Of a DNA stretch of 64,000 nt, positions 1-8,331 are shown in pieces (position 1 is the stretch's first letter; each line of letters starts with the position of its first letter). The notes beneath the pieces are model-generated. The model was given only the letters and a program-made list of their open reading frames with translations. It searched no databases and was not told where the DNA came from. Both the position numbers and the translations under genes were made by a program. This DNA comes from Streptomyces tibetensis (lineage in GTDB: Bacteria; Actinomycetota; Actinomycetes; Streptomycetales; Streptomycetaceae): positions 56,200 to 120,199 of the forward strand of contig NZ_SZVW01000029.1 of assembly GCF_007655005.1 (NCBI RefSeq), in the 5' to 3' direction.

Positions 1-157
1 GCGTTCCGCAGGGGTGCGGTTTTCCGCAGGGTGTCCGGTGCGGGAAGCCGTACTGAACTGGACGGCCATCCTCATACCGCCGTTGACCTGTGGTTTCTAG
101 CTTGGTGGGCGGTCGGGGCACCTGCCCGGACGACCGGCCCGCCGTTTGGAGACTGAC
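1..157. other. Upstream region of the DedA gene
   Basis: No coding region is visible here. A TTGACC hexamer lies at 83-88 and a TAGCTT hexamer at 98-103, but they are only 9 bases apart, so they do not form one normal promoter. A GGAG ribosome-binding site at 148-151 sits 6 bases before the ATG at 158. Confidence 0.4.
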
Positions 158-820
158 ATGCATCTCGCGCCCTTGGCTCTGCCCCAGGAACCCGCCGGCG
201 GTATCGCGGGCTGGGCCGCCGATCTCGTCGACACCATGGGGGGTCCCGGAGCCGGCCTGGCCATCGCGCTGGAGAACCTCTTCCCGCCGCTTCCGAGCGA
301 GGTGATCCTGCCGCTGACCGGGTTCGCGGCCGGGCAGGGGGTGCTCACCCTGGCCTCGGCGCTGTTCTGGACGACGCTCGGCTCGGTTGCGGGAGCCGTG
401 GTCCTCTACTGGATCGGCATGCTCTTCGGCCGTGAACGCATGCACGCGATCTGGGCGAGACTGCCGCTGGTCAAGACTTCAGACCTGGAGCGCACGGAGG
501 AATGGTTCGCGAAGCACGGCACCAAAGCGGTTTTCCTCGGCCGCATGGTGCCGATCTTCCGCAGCCTCGTCTCCGTCCCGGCCGGGGTGGAGCGCATGCC
601 TCTGCCCGTGTTCGTCATGCTGACCACGCTCGGCAGCCTGATCTGGAACTCGGTCCTGGTGACGGCCGGATACTGGTTGGGCGACCGGTGGGAAGTGGTG
701 GAGACCTACGTCGGCATTCTCTCCAAAGTGGTGCTGGTTCTGGTCGTCGTCGCCCTCGCGGTGTACGTGACCGCACGGCTACGAGGCGGCAACCGGGCCC
801 AGCACCGCCGCACTTCATGA
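158..820 (+). CDS. DedA-family integral membrane protein
   Basis: This 220-residue protein carries the DedA (SNARE-associated/VTT) signature. An acidic-proline motif FPPLPSEVILPL near residue 45 is followed by a conserved GRMVPIFRSLVSVPAG stretch near residue 130 and several hydrophobic segments. Family members are inner-membrane proteins; several recycle undecaprenyl phosphate or phospholipids across the membrane, and which lipid this one handles cannot be read from sequence. ATG 158 is preferred over an in-frame TTG at 146 because GGAG at 148-151 is correctly spaced for it. A two-component system follows from what looks like its own promoter. Confidence 0.85.
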   Translation: MHLAPLALPQEPAGGIAGWAADLVDTMGGPGAGLAIALENLFPPLPSEVILPLTGFAAGQGVLTLASALFWTTLGSVAGAVVLYWIGMLFGRERMHAIWARLPLVKTSDLERTEEWFAKHGTKAVFLGRMVPIFRSLVSVPAGVERMPLPVFVMLTTLGSLIWNSVLVTAGYWLGDRWEVVETYVGILSKVVLVLVVVALAVYVTARLRGGNRAQHRRTS

Positions 821-875
821 CCTGCCACCGGCTTCTGCGCACCGTGGTTCCGCCCGGCACGGCGCCTGAACCGTC

Positions 876-904
876 TTGCTCCGGCTATACGGCCACATTA
901 GGCT
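876..904 (+). promoter_or_regulatory. Putative housekeeping promoter for the sensor kinase
   Basis: TTGCTC at 876-881 and TAGGCT at 899-904 are separated by 17 bases, close to the Streptomyces HrdB consensus. Transcription would begin near 911, which argues against the upstream ATG at 817 and makes a leaderless GTG at 913 possible. Confidence 0.45.
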
Positions 905-912
905 CGGCCTTC

Positions 913-2133
913 GTGCAGGGGGACTCCGCAGGCGCCGCCGTCCATCACCCGCCGGGCCCTGTGGGCCGTGATCACTTCGGCGAGGACGACAGGGCGATCC
1001 CGCCGGCCTCTTGGCCGCGCCGGTGCGCCGGTACCTTTCTCGGCTGCTCAACGGCCCTGCTCGGTTGCCTCTACTTCCTCGTCGTCGGCACCGCACTGGG
1101 CCCCTTCCTGCTGTGGCCGCTCACCCGCTTCAGCGCGCTCGGCATCCTGATGACCGGAGCGCGCAGGCTGACGAGCCTGGAGCGGACCCGCCGGGCTGTC
1201 TTCTTCGGCGACCGCTTCCCCGAGCACTACACGGCACCCGGCCAGAAGGTCCTTCACTATCTCGCGGTCCGCAGCTACACGGGGTTGATGTGCGGCGTCG
1301 TGATCGCACTGCTGGGTTTCGGCATCGTCCTGGCGGGGCTGCTCGTCAGGGGAACGGCCAGGGGATCCCTCCGCTGGGACGAGTTGCTCATGCAGGTGCT
1401 CCTCGGTGGCGTGCTGCTCTTCCTCGACGTCCAGGGGCTTCGCTCCATCGCCGCCCTGGACGCACGCATCGCCCGCGAGTGTTTCGGCCCCTCCGAACGG
1501 GAGGTGCTGCGGCGGCGCATCGAGGAGCTGGCCACCAGCCGGGCGGCGGTCGTGCGGGCGGTGGACGCCGAACGCCGGCGCATCGAACGGGACCTCCACG
1601 ACGGGATCCAGCAGCGCCTGGTGGCACTGGGCATGCTGCTCGGCCGGGCACGGCGGGGACGCGACCCCGGGCAGGCGGACACCCTGCTGCGCCAGGCCCA
1701 CCAGGAGTCCCAGGACCTCCTTGCGGAACTGCGCGAGGTGACGTGGCGGGTCTACCCCTCCGCCCTGGGCACTCTGGGGCTCAAGGAGGCGCTGGGCGGA
1801 GTGTCCGAGCGGTGCGGCCTTCCCGTGCGGACGGAGTTCGACGTCATCGGGGAGCTGCCGCAGCCGGTGGAGACCGCCGCGTACTTCGTGGTGTCGGAGT
1901 CCGTGACCAACGCGGCCAAACACTCCCGTGCGACGGCCGTCTCCGTGCGGGTGATGCGCCGTGGCGGGGTGCTCGCCGTGCAGGTGCGGGACGACGGCGA
2001 GGGCGGCGCGGATCCCATGGGCAGCGGACTGAGCGGCCTGAGCAGCCGGGTGGCCGCGCTCGACGGCCTCTTCCGCGTCGACAGCCCCGTAGGGGGACCC
2101 ACCACCATTACCGCGGAACTGCCATGCGCTTGA
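913..2133 (+). CDS. Sensor histidine kinase, NarL/DesK type (HisKA_3)
   Basis: The N-terminal half holds about four hydrophobic segments of the putative-sensor type. It is followed by a HisKA_3 dimerisation domain with the phospho-acceptor motif ERDLHDG and a HATPase_c domain with N-box residues SESVTNAAKH and the G-box GSGLSGL. It should autophosphorylate and pass phosphate to the response regulator that overlaps its 3' end by 10 bases. The start is uncertain. GTG 913 fits a leaderless transcript from the promoter at 876-904, GTG 961 is an alternative, and the open frame running back to 502 is a shadow of the DedA gene. The signal is unknown. Confidence 0.85.
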   Translation: MQGDSAGAAVHHPPGPVGRDHFGEDDRAIPPASWPRRCAGTFLGCSTALLGCLYFLVVGTALGPFLLWPLTRFSALGILMTGARRLTSLERTRRAVFFGDRFPEHYTAPGQKVLHYLAVRSYTGLMCGVVIALLGFGIVLAGLLVRGTARGSLRWDELLMQVLLGGVLLFLDVQGLRSIAALDARIARECFGPSEREVLRRRIEELATSRAAVVRAVDAERRRIERDLHDGIQQRLVALGMLLGRARRGRDPGQADTLLRQAHQESQDLLAELREVTWRVYPSALGTLGLKEALGGVSERCGLPVRTEFDVIGELPQPVETAAYFVVSESVTNAAKHSRATAVSVRVMRRGGVLAVQVRDDGEGGADPMGSGLSGLSSRVAALDGLFRVDSPVGGPTTITAELPCA

Positions 2134-2768
2134 TGATCGCCGAGGACTCGACCCTGCTGCGTGAGGGGCTGGTCCGGCTCCTCGTCGAGGAGGGACACGA
2201 GGTCCTGGGCGCGTTCGGCGACGCCGGTCCCCTGCTCGAGGAGATGGCCGCGCGGCGGCCCGACGTCGTCGTCCTCGACATCCGGATGCCGCCGACCCAC
2301 ACCGACGAAGGGCTGCGTGCGGCGTTGGAGATCCGGGAACGGTGGCCGGAGACCGGGGTACTCGTGCTGTCTCAGCACATCGAGCGCAACTACGCGGCGC
2401 AGTTGCTGGCGTCCAGCGCGGAACGGGTGGGGTACCTCCTCAAGGACCGGGTCGCCCAGGTCGAGGAGTTCCTGGACGCCCTGGAACGCGTCCAGGCGGG
2501 CGGCGCCGCCCTCGATCCCGAGGTCGTACGGCAGCTGGTCGTCCGCACCACGCACGGAGACCCGCTGGCCCGCCTCACCCCCCGCGAACGCAGCGTCCTC
2601 GAGGTCCTGGCCCAGGGACACACCAACACGGCGATCGCACAGAAGCTGCACGTCTCCCTGAGTGCGGTGGAGAAGAACCTCAACACGATCTTCGACAAGC
2701 TGGAGCTGTCGCGCACCACCGGTTACAACCGACGGATCCTGGCGGTCCTGAGGTACCTGGAGTCGTAA
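2124..2768 (+). CDS. LuxR/NarL-family response regulator
   Basis: A receiver domain (acidic pocket with D8, phospho-acceptor D52 in VVLDIRMPP, conserved lysine in YLLKD) is joined to a LuxR-type helix-turn-helix. The latter contains LTPRERSVLEVLAQG and HVSLSAVEKNLNTIFDKL. At 214 residues it is full length. It starts inside the kinase gene, so the two are translationally coupled and form one system. The sequence shows no autoregulatory site. Kinases of this type with a four-helix membrane domain often regulate adjacent transporter or envelope genes, so a link to the DedA gene is possible but unproven. Confidence 0.88.
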   Translation: MRLMIAEDSTLLREGLVRLLVEEGHEVLGAFGDAGPLLEEMAARRPDVVVLDIRMPPTHTDEGLRAALEIRERWPETGVLVLSQHIERNYAAQLLASSAERVGYLLKDRVAQVEEFLDALERVQAGGAALDPEVVRQLVVRTTHGDPLARLTPRERSVLEVLAQGHTNTAIAQKLHVSLSAVEKNLNTIFDKLELSRTTGYNRRILAVLRYLES

Positions 2769-2819
2769 CGGCTCCGCACCCGTCCCCCACACCCGTTCTC
2801 CCAGGCCGGCGTCCCGGCG

Positions 2820-3911
2820 CTACGCCAGCGCCCGGCCCAGGACGTACACCGCCGGGGCCGCCGCGGCCAGGGGCAGGGCCACGCCCGCCGTGAAGTGGAC
2901 GAACCTGGAGGGGTAGTCGTAGCTCGCGACCCGGTGGCCGATCAGGGCGCAGGCGGCGGCGCCCGCGCCGAGGAAGGCGCCCTGCGTGCCCAGGTCCGTC
3001 AGCGTGCCGACAGCGCTGCCCGCCCCGGACGCCGCGAGCAACGCCACGACCACGGACACCGTCGTGCGCGGCGACGGCACGATGGCACGGGCCAGGACCG
3101 CGACCGCCACGGCCACCGCGCCCACCGTCACCGCGTCCGCGGCGGCCGCGAGGTACCCGCCGGCCGCGATCGCCAGCGCGGAGGCCGCGACCGTCGCCAT
3201 CAGGCCGTACATCCGCTCGTCCGGGTCCGCGTGCGACCGCAGTTGCAGGACCAGCGCGAGCAGCACCCACACCCCGAGCGTGCCGAGGATCGCCGACGGC
3301 GAGCGGTCCGAGACCAGCAGCGCGGCGTCGGCGGCCAGCGCGCCCGCGAAGCCCAGGGCGATGCCCTGCCGGGCGGGCCACATCCCGTTCAGCCGGAACC
3401 AGCCCGCCGCCGTGACCGCCTGCAGGACGACCAGCGGCACGAGCAGCGCGTACGTCCCGACCGCCGCGGCACCGGCCAGCAGCAGCCCGAGCAGCGCCGT
3501 CAGCGCGGCCGGCTGCATGCCGGGCTCGATGATCGGGGAGCGCCCCTCCGCCCGGGCCCGCTGGGCGTCCGTGAGGCGTGCGTTCCCGCCGACGGTGGCG
3601 GGGCCGTAACCGGCGGCGGAGGCGTCGCCTGCGGCCGGGGCCGTGGGCCCCTGCGGCGTCCGGGGGCTCTGGGCCGGCCGGGGCGACTGGGGCGTCAGTA
3701 TCGCCGTCTCCGGGTCGGGCGCCTGCGGGGCCACCGGCTGGTGGTTCTGCGTCTCCCAGGTCTGCCCCTGCCACTGCTGCGTGTACTGCTGAGCGGCGTG
3801 CGGGTCCTCGTGCCCCTGGTAGCCCTGCCCGGGCCACGCCTGCGGCTGCTGCCCGTAGGGGTCGTAGCCGTCGTACGGCTGGTGGGGCTGCTGGTTCGGC
3901 TGGTCGGTCAT
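2820..3911 (-). CDS. Membrane protein with Q/P/G-rich N-terminus, function unknown
   Basis: The 363-residue product has a cytoplasmic tail of about 110 residues rich in Gln, Pro, Gly and Tyr (repeats such as YGQQPQAWPGQGYQG). About eight alanine-rich transmembrane helices follow. I do not recognise a named family or catalytic motif. ATG 3911 is chosen because AGGAGG at 3918-3923 lies 6 bases before it; the in-frame GTG at 3915-3917 would abut the ribosome-binding site. The gene starts 2 bases after the stop of the MoaD-like gene and is probably co-translated with it. Confidence 0.75.
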   Translation of the reverse strand: MTDQPNQQPHQPYDGYDPYGQQPQAWPGQGYQGHEDPHAAQQYTQQWQGQTWETQNHQPVAPQAPDPETAILTPQSPRPAQSPRTPQGPTAPAAGDASAAGYGPATVGGNARLTDAQRARAEGRSPIIEPGMQPAALTALLGLLLAGAAAVGTYALLVPLVVLQAVTAAGWFRLNGMWPARQGIALGFAGALAADAALLVSDRSPSAILGTLGVWVLLALVLQLRSHADPDERMYGLMATVAASALAIAAGGYLAAAADAVTVGAVAVAVAVLARAIVPSPRTTVSVVVALLAASGAGSAVGTLTDLGTQGAFLGAGAAACALIGHRVASYDYPSRFVHFTAGVALPLAAAAPAVYVLGRALA

Positions 3912-3913
3912 CG

Positions 3914-4168
3914 TCACCCTCCTGCGAACGGCGGGAGCACCTCGACCGTGCCGCCGTCGGCCAGCCGTACCGTCTCATGTCCGCGGGTGCCCACGGGGTC
4001 ACCGTCCACGAGGAACGAGCACCGGCGCAGGACGCGCTCGAGTTCGCCGGGGTGCCGCTCGCGCACCCCGTCGAGCGCCTCGGCGAGCGTGACCGCGTCG
4101 TACGGCTCCTCGGCCACCCCGGCCGCGGCCTTGGCGGCGGCCCAGTAGCGCACCGTGACCTTTGGCAT
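3914..4168 (-). CDS. MoaD/ThiS-family ubiquitin-like sulfur carrier
   Basis: This 84-residue protein has the beta-grasp pattern of MoaD (VTVRYWAAAKAAAG, FLVDGDPV, VEVLPPFAGG) and ends in the Gly-Gly needed for adenylation and thiocarboxylation. Such proteins donate sulfur in molybdopterin, thiamine or other pathways. The partner E1-like enzyme is not in the window, so the pathway is open. GAGG before ATG 4168 supports this start over a TTG at 4180. The adjacent downstream membrane-protein gene suggests a shared transcript. Confidence 0.82.
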   Translation of the reverse strand: MPKVTVRYWAAAKAAAGVAEEPYDAVTLAEALDGVRERHPGELERVLRRCSFLVDGDPVGTRGHETVRLADGGTVEVLPPFAGG

Positions 4169-4206
4169 CTGCTTCCTCAATGAATTCGACGGTGAACCCC
4201 GTCAGG

Positions 4207-4977
4207 CTAGCCCGCCCGGCGGACGCTCCACTCCCCGATCCGGGCCAGCAACTCGTCGCCCGCCGCGTGCTCGGCGTGCCCCATACCCGGCTCCAGCCAC
4301 AGTTCGCCCTGGTCACCGGCGGCCGCGGCCAGCATGCGCGGATGGTCGACGGGAAAGTAGCCGTCGGCGTCGCCGTGCACGATCAGCAGCGGGGTCGGGG
4401 CGATCCTCGGCACCGCCTCCACCGGGGAGAGCGGCACCGGGTTCCAGTCCCGGTGGTGGATGCGCGTACGGAATCCGTACCGGCCCACGAGCCGGCCCTC
4501 GGGCCGGGTCACCAGCCAGTGCAGCCGCCGCATGGGCCCGGTGCCCCGGTAGTACCAACGGGCCGGTGAGCTGACCGACACCACCGCGTCGGTCTGCCCC
4601 GGGTGCAGCGCCGCGTGCCGGAGCACCACCGAGCCGCCCATGGAGAAGCCCACCGTCACCACCCGCGCGTGCCCGCGACTCCGCGCCCAGGCCACCGCCG
4701 CCGCCAGGTCGAGCACCTCCCGGTCGCCGACCGTGGAGTGCCCGCCGGACATCCCGTGCCCGCGGAAGGAGAAGGTGACCACACCCCCGCACCGGGCGAA
4801 CGCCTCCGCGATCCGACGCACGTGCGGGCGGTCCACCGCGCCGGTGAAACCGTGGGCGACGACGAACACCGGATGAGCGGAAAGCGTCCCGGAGGTGTCG
4901 TGCAGGGCCGCTCCCGGCTCGTACCGGGCGTCGATCGCCACACCGTCGGACGTCCGCAGAAACACCCGCGACGACAT
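4207..4977 (-). CDS. Alpha/beta hydrolase
   Basis: The 256-residue protein shows the alpha/beta-hydrolase fold: an oxyanion-loop HGF motif (VVAHGFTG), the nucleophile elbow GFSMGGS, an acid in HGDADGYFP and the catalytic histidine in GMGHAEHA. It has no signal peptide, so it acts in the cytoplasm, probably on an ester, amide or lipid-like substrate that cannot be specified. ATG 4977 is used because the residues upstream look non-coding and a purine-rich GGGGGAAAG precedes it. It is divergent from glnR across about 250 bases. Confidence 0.8.
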   Translation of the reverse strand: MSSRVFLRTSDGVAIDARYEPGAALHDTSGTLSAHPVFVVAHGFTGAVDRPHVRRIAEAFARCGGVVTFSFRGHGMSGGHSTVGDREVLDLAAAVAWARSRGHARVVTVGFSMGGSVVLRHAALHPGQTDAVVSVSSPARWYYRGTGPMRRLHWLVTRPEGRLVGRYGFRTRIHHRDWNPVPLSPVEAVPRIAPTPLLIVHGDADGYFPVDHPRMLAAAAGDQGELWLEPGMGHAEHAAGDELLARIGEWSVRRAG

Positions 4978-5107
4978 CCGCACAGGCTTTCCCCCGTTCG
5001 TCTCGGGATGCGGACGATCGGTGGAACGCGCCACATGACCTGCCGGACCAGAGCTCATGTGGGCTATTCTGCTGGGCAGAGGACTCGGGCAACGTAGCCC
5101 CCGGGTC

Positions 5108-5136
5108 CTTTTGTGCTTTCGGAAGCGTTGTATACG
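5108..5136 (+). promoter_or_regulatory. Putative glnR promoter
   Basis: CTTTTG at 5108-5113 and TATACG at 5131-5136 have 17-base spacing. The transcript would carry a leader of roughly 90 bases before glnR. The -35 element is weak. Confidence 0.35.
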
Positions 5137-5230
5137 ACGCGGGAAACCGCAGGTGTACGGGGCCTTCGGGATCGCAGAGCGGTGCTGTGCCAACAAACGT
5201 CCTCGCAGGGACCGAGGAGGAACCAGACAT

Positions 5231-6019
5231 ATGAGTTCTCTGCTGCTCCTGACCAATGCCCTCCAGCCGTCGACGGAGGTGCTCCCCGCCCTCGGCCTGC
5301 TCCTGCACAACGTGCGTGTGGCCCCCGCGGAGGGCCCCGCCCTCGTCGACACCCCCGGCGCCGACGTCATCCTCGTCGACGGCCGGCGTGATCTGCCCCA
5401 GGTCCGCAGCCTCTGTCAGCTGCTGCGCTCCACCGGACCGGGCTGCCCGCTCGTCCTGGTCGTCACCGAGGGCGGCCTCGCCGCCGTCACCGCCGACTGG
5501 GGCATCGACGACGTCCTGCTCGACACCGCCGGCCCGGCGGAGGTCGAGGCACGACTGCGGCTGGCCATGGGACGGCAGCAGATCGTCAGCGACGACTCCC
5601 CGATGGAGATCCGCAACGGCGACCTCTCGGTCGACGAGGCGACGTACTCGGCCAAGCTCAAGGGCCGCGTCCTCGACCTCACCTTCAAGGAGTTCGAGCT
5701 CCTGAAGTACCTCGCGCAGCACCCCGGCCGGGTCTTCACCCGCGCCCAGCTGCTCCAGGAGGTCTGGGGCTACGACTACTTCGGCGGTACGCGCACGGTC
5801 GACGTGCACGTACGGCGGCTGCGCGCCAAGCTCGGCCCGGAGCACGAGTCGCTGATCGGCACCGTCCGGAACGTCGGTTATCGATTCGTTACGCCGGAGA
5901 AGCCGGAGAAGATGGAGCGCGCCGCCGAGGAGGCGAAGGCCAAGGCGGCCAAGGCAAAGCAGGACACCGCGGACAAGTCGGCCACCCCGGCGGCCGCCGA
6001 CGCCCGCGCCAAGGCGTAA
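5231..6019 (+). CDS. glnR: GlnR, global nitrogen regulator (OmpR-type, orphan)
   Basis: The 262-residue protein has an atypical receiver domain (residues 1-120, aspartate in VILVDGRRD) and an OmpR winged helix. The latter contains LTFKEFELLKYLAQHPG, VWGYDYFGGTRTVDVHVRRLRAKL and IGTVRNVGYRF. GlnR in streptomycetes has no partner kinase and controls glnA, amtB, nirB and other nitrogen genes. The neighbourhood, with LacI and HtrA-type genes downstream, matches the glnR locus of S. coelicolor. A lysine/alanine-rich tail of about 40 residues follows the DNA-binding domain. A strong GAGGAGG ribosome-binding site at 5213-5219 fixes the start. Confidence 0.93.
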   Translation: MSSLLLLTNALQPSTEVLPALGLLLHNVRVAPAEGPALVDTPGADVILVDGRRDLPQVRSLCQLLRSTGPGCPLVLVVTEGGLAAVTADWGIDDVLLDTAGPAEVEARLRLAMGRQQIVSDDSPMEIRNGDLSVDEATYSAKLKGRVLDLTFKEFELLKYLAQHPGRVFTRAQLLQEVWGYDYFGGTRTVDVHVRRLRAKLGPEHESLIGTVRNVGYRFVTPEKPEKMERAAEEAKAKAAKAKQDTADKSATPAAADARAKA

Positions 6020-6111
6020 AGAGGCGTAATGCGACGCCGACCTGGGCATCGCTCCCCGCACAGGGCGCCCCGGACACCGGTCGGGATATCGTACGGAACC
6101 TCCTTTACGCC

Positions 6112-6141
6112 CTGCCCGGAGCCGGTATATCCGCGTAGACT
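6112..6141 (+). promoter_or_regulatory. Putative promoter giving a leaderless LacI transcript
   Basis: CTGCCC at 6112-6117 and TAGACT at 6136-6141 are 18 bases apart. Transcription would begin at about 6148, the first base of the GTG start codon. No ribosome-binding site precedes that codon. Confidence 0.4.
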
Positions 6142-6147
6142 CCGCGC

Positions 6148-7170
6148 GTGGCCAAGGTGACTCGGGATGATGTGGCGCGGCTGGCAGGGACTTCCACTGC
6201 CGTGGTCAGCTATGTCATCAACAACGGACCCCGGCCGGTCGCCCCGGCCACGCGCGAGCGTGTCCTCGCCGCGATCAAGGAACTGGGGTACCGGCCCGAC
6301 CGGGTCGCCCAGGCGATGGCCTCCCGGCGCACGGACCTCATAGGCCTGATCGTCCCGGACGCGCGCCAGCCCTTCTTCGGGGAGATGGCCCACGCGGTCG
6401 AACAGGCCGCATCCGAGCGCGGAAAGATGGTGCTCGTCGGCAACTCCGACTACATCGGCGAACGCGAGGTCCACTACCTGCGGGCCTTCCTGGGCATGCG
6501 GGTCTCGGGGCTGATCCTCGTCAGCCACGCGCTCAACGACCTGGCCGCCGCCGAGATCGAGGCCTGGGACGCCCGGGTCGTGCTGCTGCACGAACGGCCC
6601 GAGGCCATCGACGACGTCGCCGTCACCACGGACGACCTGGGCGGCGCCGAGCTCGCCGTCCGCCACCTGCTGGAGCACGGCTACGAGTACGTCGCCTGTA
6701 TGGGCGGCATAGCCGAGACCCCCGCCGTCGGCGACCCGGTCTCCGACCACGTCGAGGGCTGGCGCCGCGCGATGGACGAGGCCGGGATCTCCACGGAGGG
6801 CCGCCTCTTCGAGGCCCTCTACAACCGCTACGACGCCTACCAGGCCGCCCTGAAGATCCTCTCCGGCCCCGACCGACCGCCGGCGATCTTCTGCTCCACC
6901 GACGACCAGGCGATCGGCCTGCTGCGCGCGGCGCGCGAGCTGCGCATCGACGTCCCCGGCGAGCTGGCGGTGGCGGGCTTCGACGACATCAAGGAGGCGG
7001 CCCTCGCGGATCCGCCCCTGACGACGGTCGCGTCCGACCGTCCGGCGATGGCCCGGGCGGCGGTGGACCTCGTCCTCGACGACGGGCTGCGGGTCGCGGG
7101 TACCCGGCGGGAGCGGCTGAAGGTGTTCCCCTCGCGGCTGGTCACCCGGCAGTCCTGCGGCTGCCCGTAG
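6148..7170 (+). CDS. LacI-family transcriptional regulator
   Basis: The 340-residue protein begins with a LacI helix-turn-helix (VTRDDVARLAGTSTAVVSYV) and hinge helix. A periplasmic-binding-protein-like sugar-sensing domain follows, with typical stretches GLIVPD, FFGEMAHAVE, FCSTDDQAIG and VAGFDD. It likely represses sugar-uptake or degradation genes, but none lies next to it, so the target is unknown. The GTG start coincides with the predicted transcription start, so the mRNA is probably leaderless. The protein ends in a cysteine-containing SCGCP tail seen in some Streptomyces LacI proteins. Confidence 0.88.
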   Translation: MAKVTRDDVARLAGTSTAVVSYVINNGPRPVAPATRERVLAAIKELGYRPDRVAQAMASRRTDLIGLIVPDARQPFFGEMAHAVEQAASERGKMVLVGNSDYIGEREVHYLRAFLGMRVSGLILVSHALNDLAAAEIEAWDARVVLLHERPEAIDDVAVTTDDLGGAELAVRHLLEHGYEYVACMGGIAETPAVGDPVSDHVEGWRRAMDEAGISTEGRLFEALYNRYDAYQAALKILSGPDRPPAIFCSTDDQAIGLLRAARELRIDVPGELAVAGFDDIKEAALADPPLTTVASDRPAMARAAVDLVLDDGLRVAGTRRERLKVFPSRLVTRQSCGCP

Positions 7171-7204
7171 GCCCCTGACTCCGGGGCGGCGGGCCTCTTT
7201 ATAT
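7169..7204 (+). terminator. Terminator-like hairpin after the LacI gene
   Basis: AGGCCC (7169-7174) can pair with GGGCCT (7191-7196). An internal GCCCC/GGGGC stem is an alternative. A short pyrimidine and T-rich stretch follows. Confidence 0.4.
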
Positions 7205-7230
7205 CGGGCATACGAGGTTCTGTCGGGCTT

Positions 7231-7263
7231 CTCAGGGAGCACTCAGGAAGCTCTCATGGTCGG
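7231..7263 (+). promoter_or_regulatory. Three 11-base direct repeats upstream of the HtrA-type gene
   Basis: CTCAGGGAGCA (7231-7241), CTCAGGAAGCT (7242-7252) and CTCATGGTCGG (7253-7263) are contiguous 11-base units sharing CTCA, with the third degenerate. Helical-turn direct repeats are typical operators for OmpR-type regulators. The nearby OmpR-type regulator at 8661 is the obvious candidate binder. Confidence 0.45.
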
Positions 7264-7280
7264 GCGGCAAGCTCTGTTCC

Positions 7281-8300
7281 ATGACCGAGAGCTTCCACCG
7301 CAGTGGCGAGTACGAGAACCCTTACGAGGGTCAGCAGCAGGCCCCGGTGAACCCCGAGTGGCCGCCCCCGCCGGCGTACGCCCCGGCACATGCTCCGCAT
7401 CCGAAGAAGCGCAACCGCGGCCCCCTGGCCCTGATCGCCGCCGTGGCGATCGTCGCGGCGGCGATAGGCGGCGGCACCGCCTACGGCATCCAGGAACTGA
7501 CCGGCAACGACACCGTCGCCACCAGCTCCACCAGCACCGACGTGGTCCCCTCCAGCCAGAAGGGCACGGTCGCCGGGGTCGCGAAGGCGGTCAGCCCGAG
7601 CATCGTCGAGATCAGCGCCGACTCCAACGCCGGGTCCTCCACCGGCTCCGGCGTGATCATCACGAGCGGCGGCGAGATCGTCACCAACAACCACGTCGTC
7701 GCCGGGGCCTCCCAGATCAAGGCGACGACCAGCGACGGCAAGTCGTACACCGCGAAGGTCGTCGGCACCGACAGCAAGAAGGACCTGGCGCTGATCAAGC
7801 TGGAGAACGCCTCCGGCCTGAAGGCGGCCACGCTCGGCGACTCGGCCGGGCTCCAGGTCGGCGACCAGGTCGTGGCGATCGGCTCCCCCGAGGGGCTGTC
7901 CGGCACCGTCACCAGCGGCATCATCTCGTCCCTCGACCGCGACGTCACCGTCCCGACCGAGGAGGGCCAGGACCAGGGCCAGCAGCAGTGGGGACAGGGC
8001 CAGGGGCAGGGCGACCAGTGGCCGTTCGAGTTCGGCGGACGCCAGTTCAACGGCGACACCGGGTCCGACACGACGACGTACAAGGCGCTCCAGACCGACG
8101 CGTCCCTCAACCCGGGCAACTCCGGCGGCGCGCTGATCGACATGAACGGCAACATCATCGGAATCAACTCCGCGATGTACTCGCCGACCAGCCAGGCCTC
8201 CTCGTCCTCCGACGCGGGCAGCGTCGGCCTGGGCTTCGCCATCCCGATCAACACCGTCAAGGCCGACCTCGCGAAGCTGCGGGCGGGTTCGACCGACTGA
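7281..8300 (+). CDS. htrB: HtrA/DegP-like membrane-anchored serine protease (no PDZ)
   Basis: Residues 1-46 are a proline-rich cytoplasmic tail and 47-70 a transmembrane anchor. Residues 95-335 form a trypsin-like domain outside the membrane with catalytic H138 (TNNHVV), D168 (KDLALIKL) and S281 (GNSGGAL). A glutamine/glycine-rich loop of about 30 residues lies at 228-258. The PDZ domain usual in DegP is absent. The locus matches the S. coelicolor gene beside the CssRS-like system, whose S. lividans homologue controls htrA-type genes during secretion stress; the htrB symbol rests on that memory. It probably degrades or refolds misfolded exported proteins. Confidence 0.85.
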   Translation: MTESFHRSGEYENPYEGQQQAPVNPEWPPPPAYAPAHAPHPKKRNRGPLALIAAVAIVAAAIGGGTAYGIQELTGNDTVATSSTSTDVVPSSQKGTVAGVAKAVSPSIVEISADSNAGSSTGSGVIITSGGEIVTNNHVVAGASQIKATTSDGKSYTAKVVGTDSKKDLALIKLENASGLKAATLGDSAGLQVGDQVVAIGSPEGLSGTVTSGIISSLDRDVTVPTEEGQDQGQQQWGQGQGQGDQWPFEFGGRQFNGDTGSDTTTYKALQTDASLNPGNSGGALIDMNGNIIGINSAMYSPTSQASSSSDAGSVGLGFAIPINTVKADLAKLRAGSTD

Positions 8301-8331
8301 GTCCCAGCACCCGACAGCGAGGAGTACGGCG

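Noticed and set aside
502..912. N-terminal extension of the first histidine kinase frame
   Set aside because: It overlaps the DedA gene out of frame and precedes a good promoter at 876-904, so it is outside the transcript.
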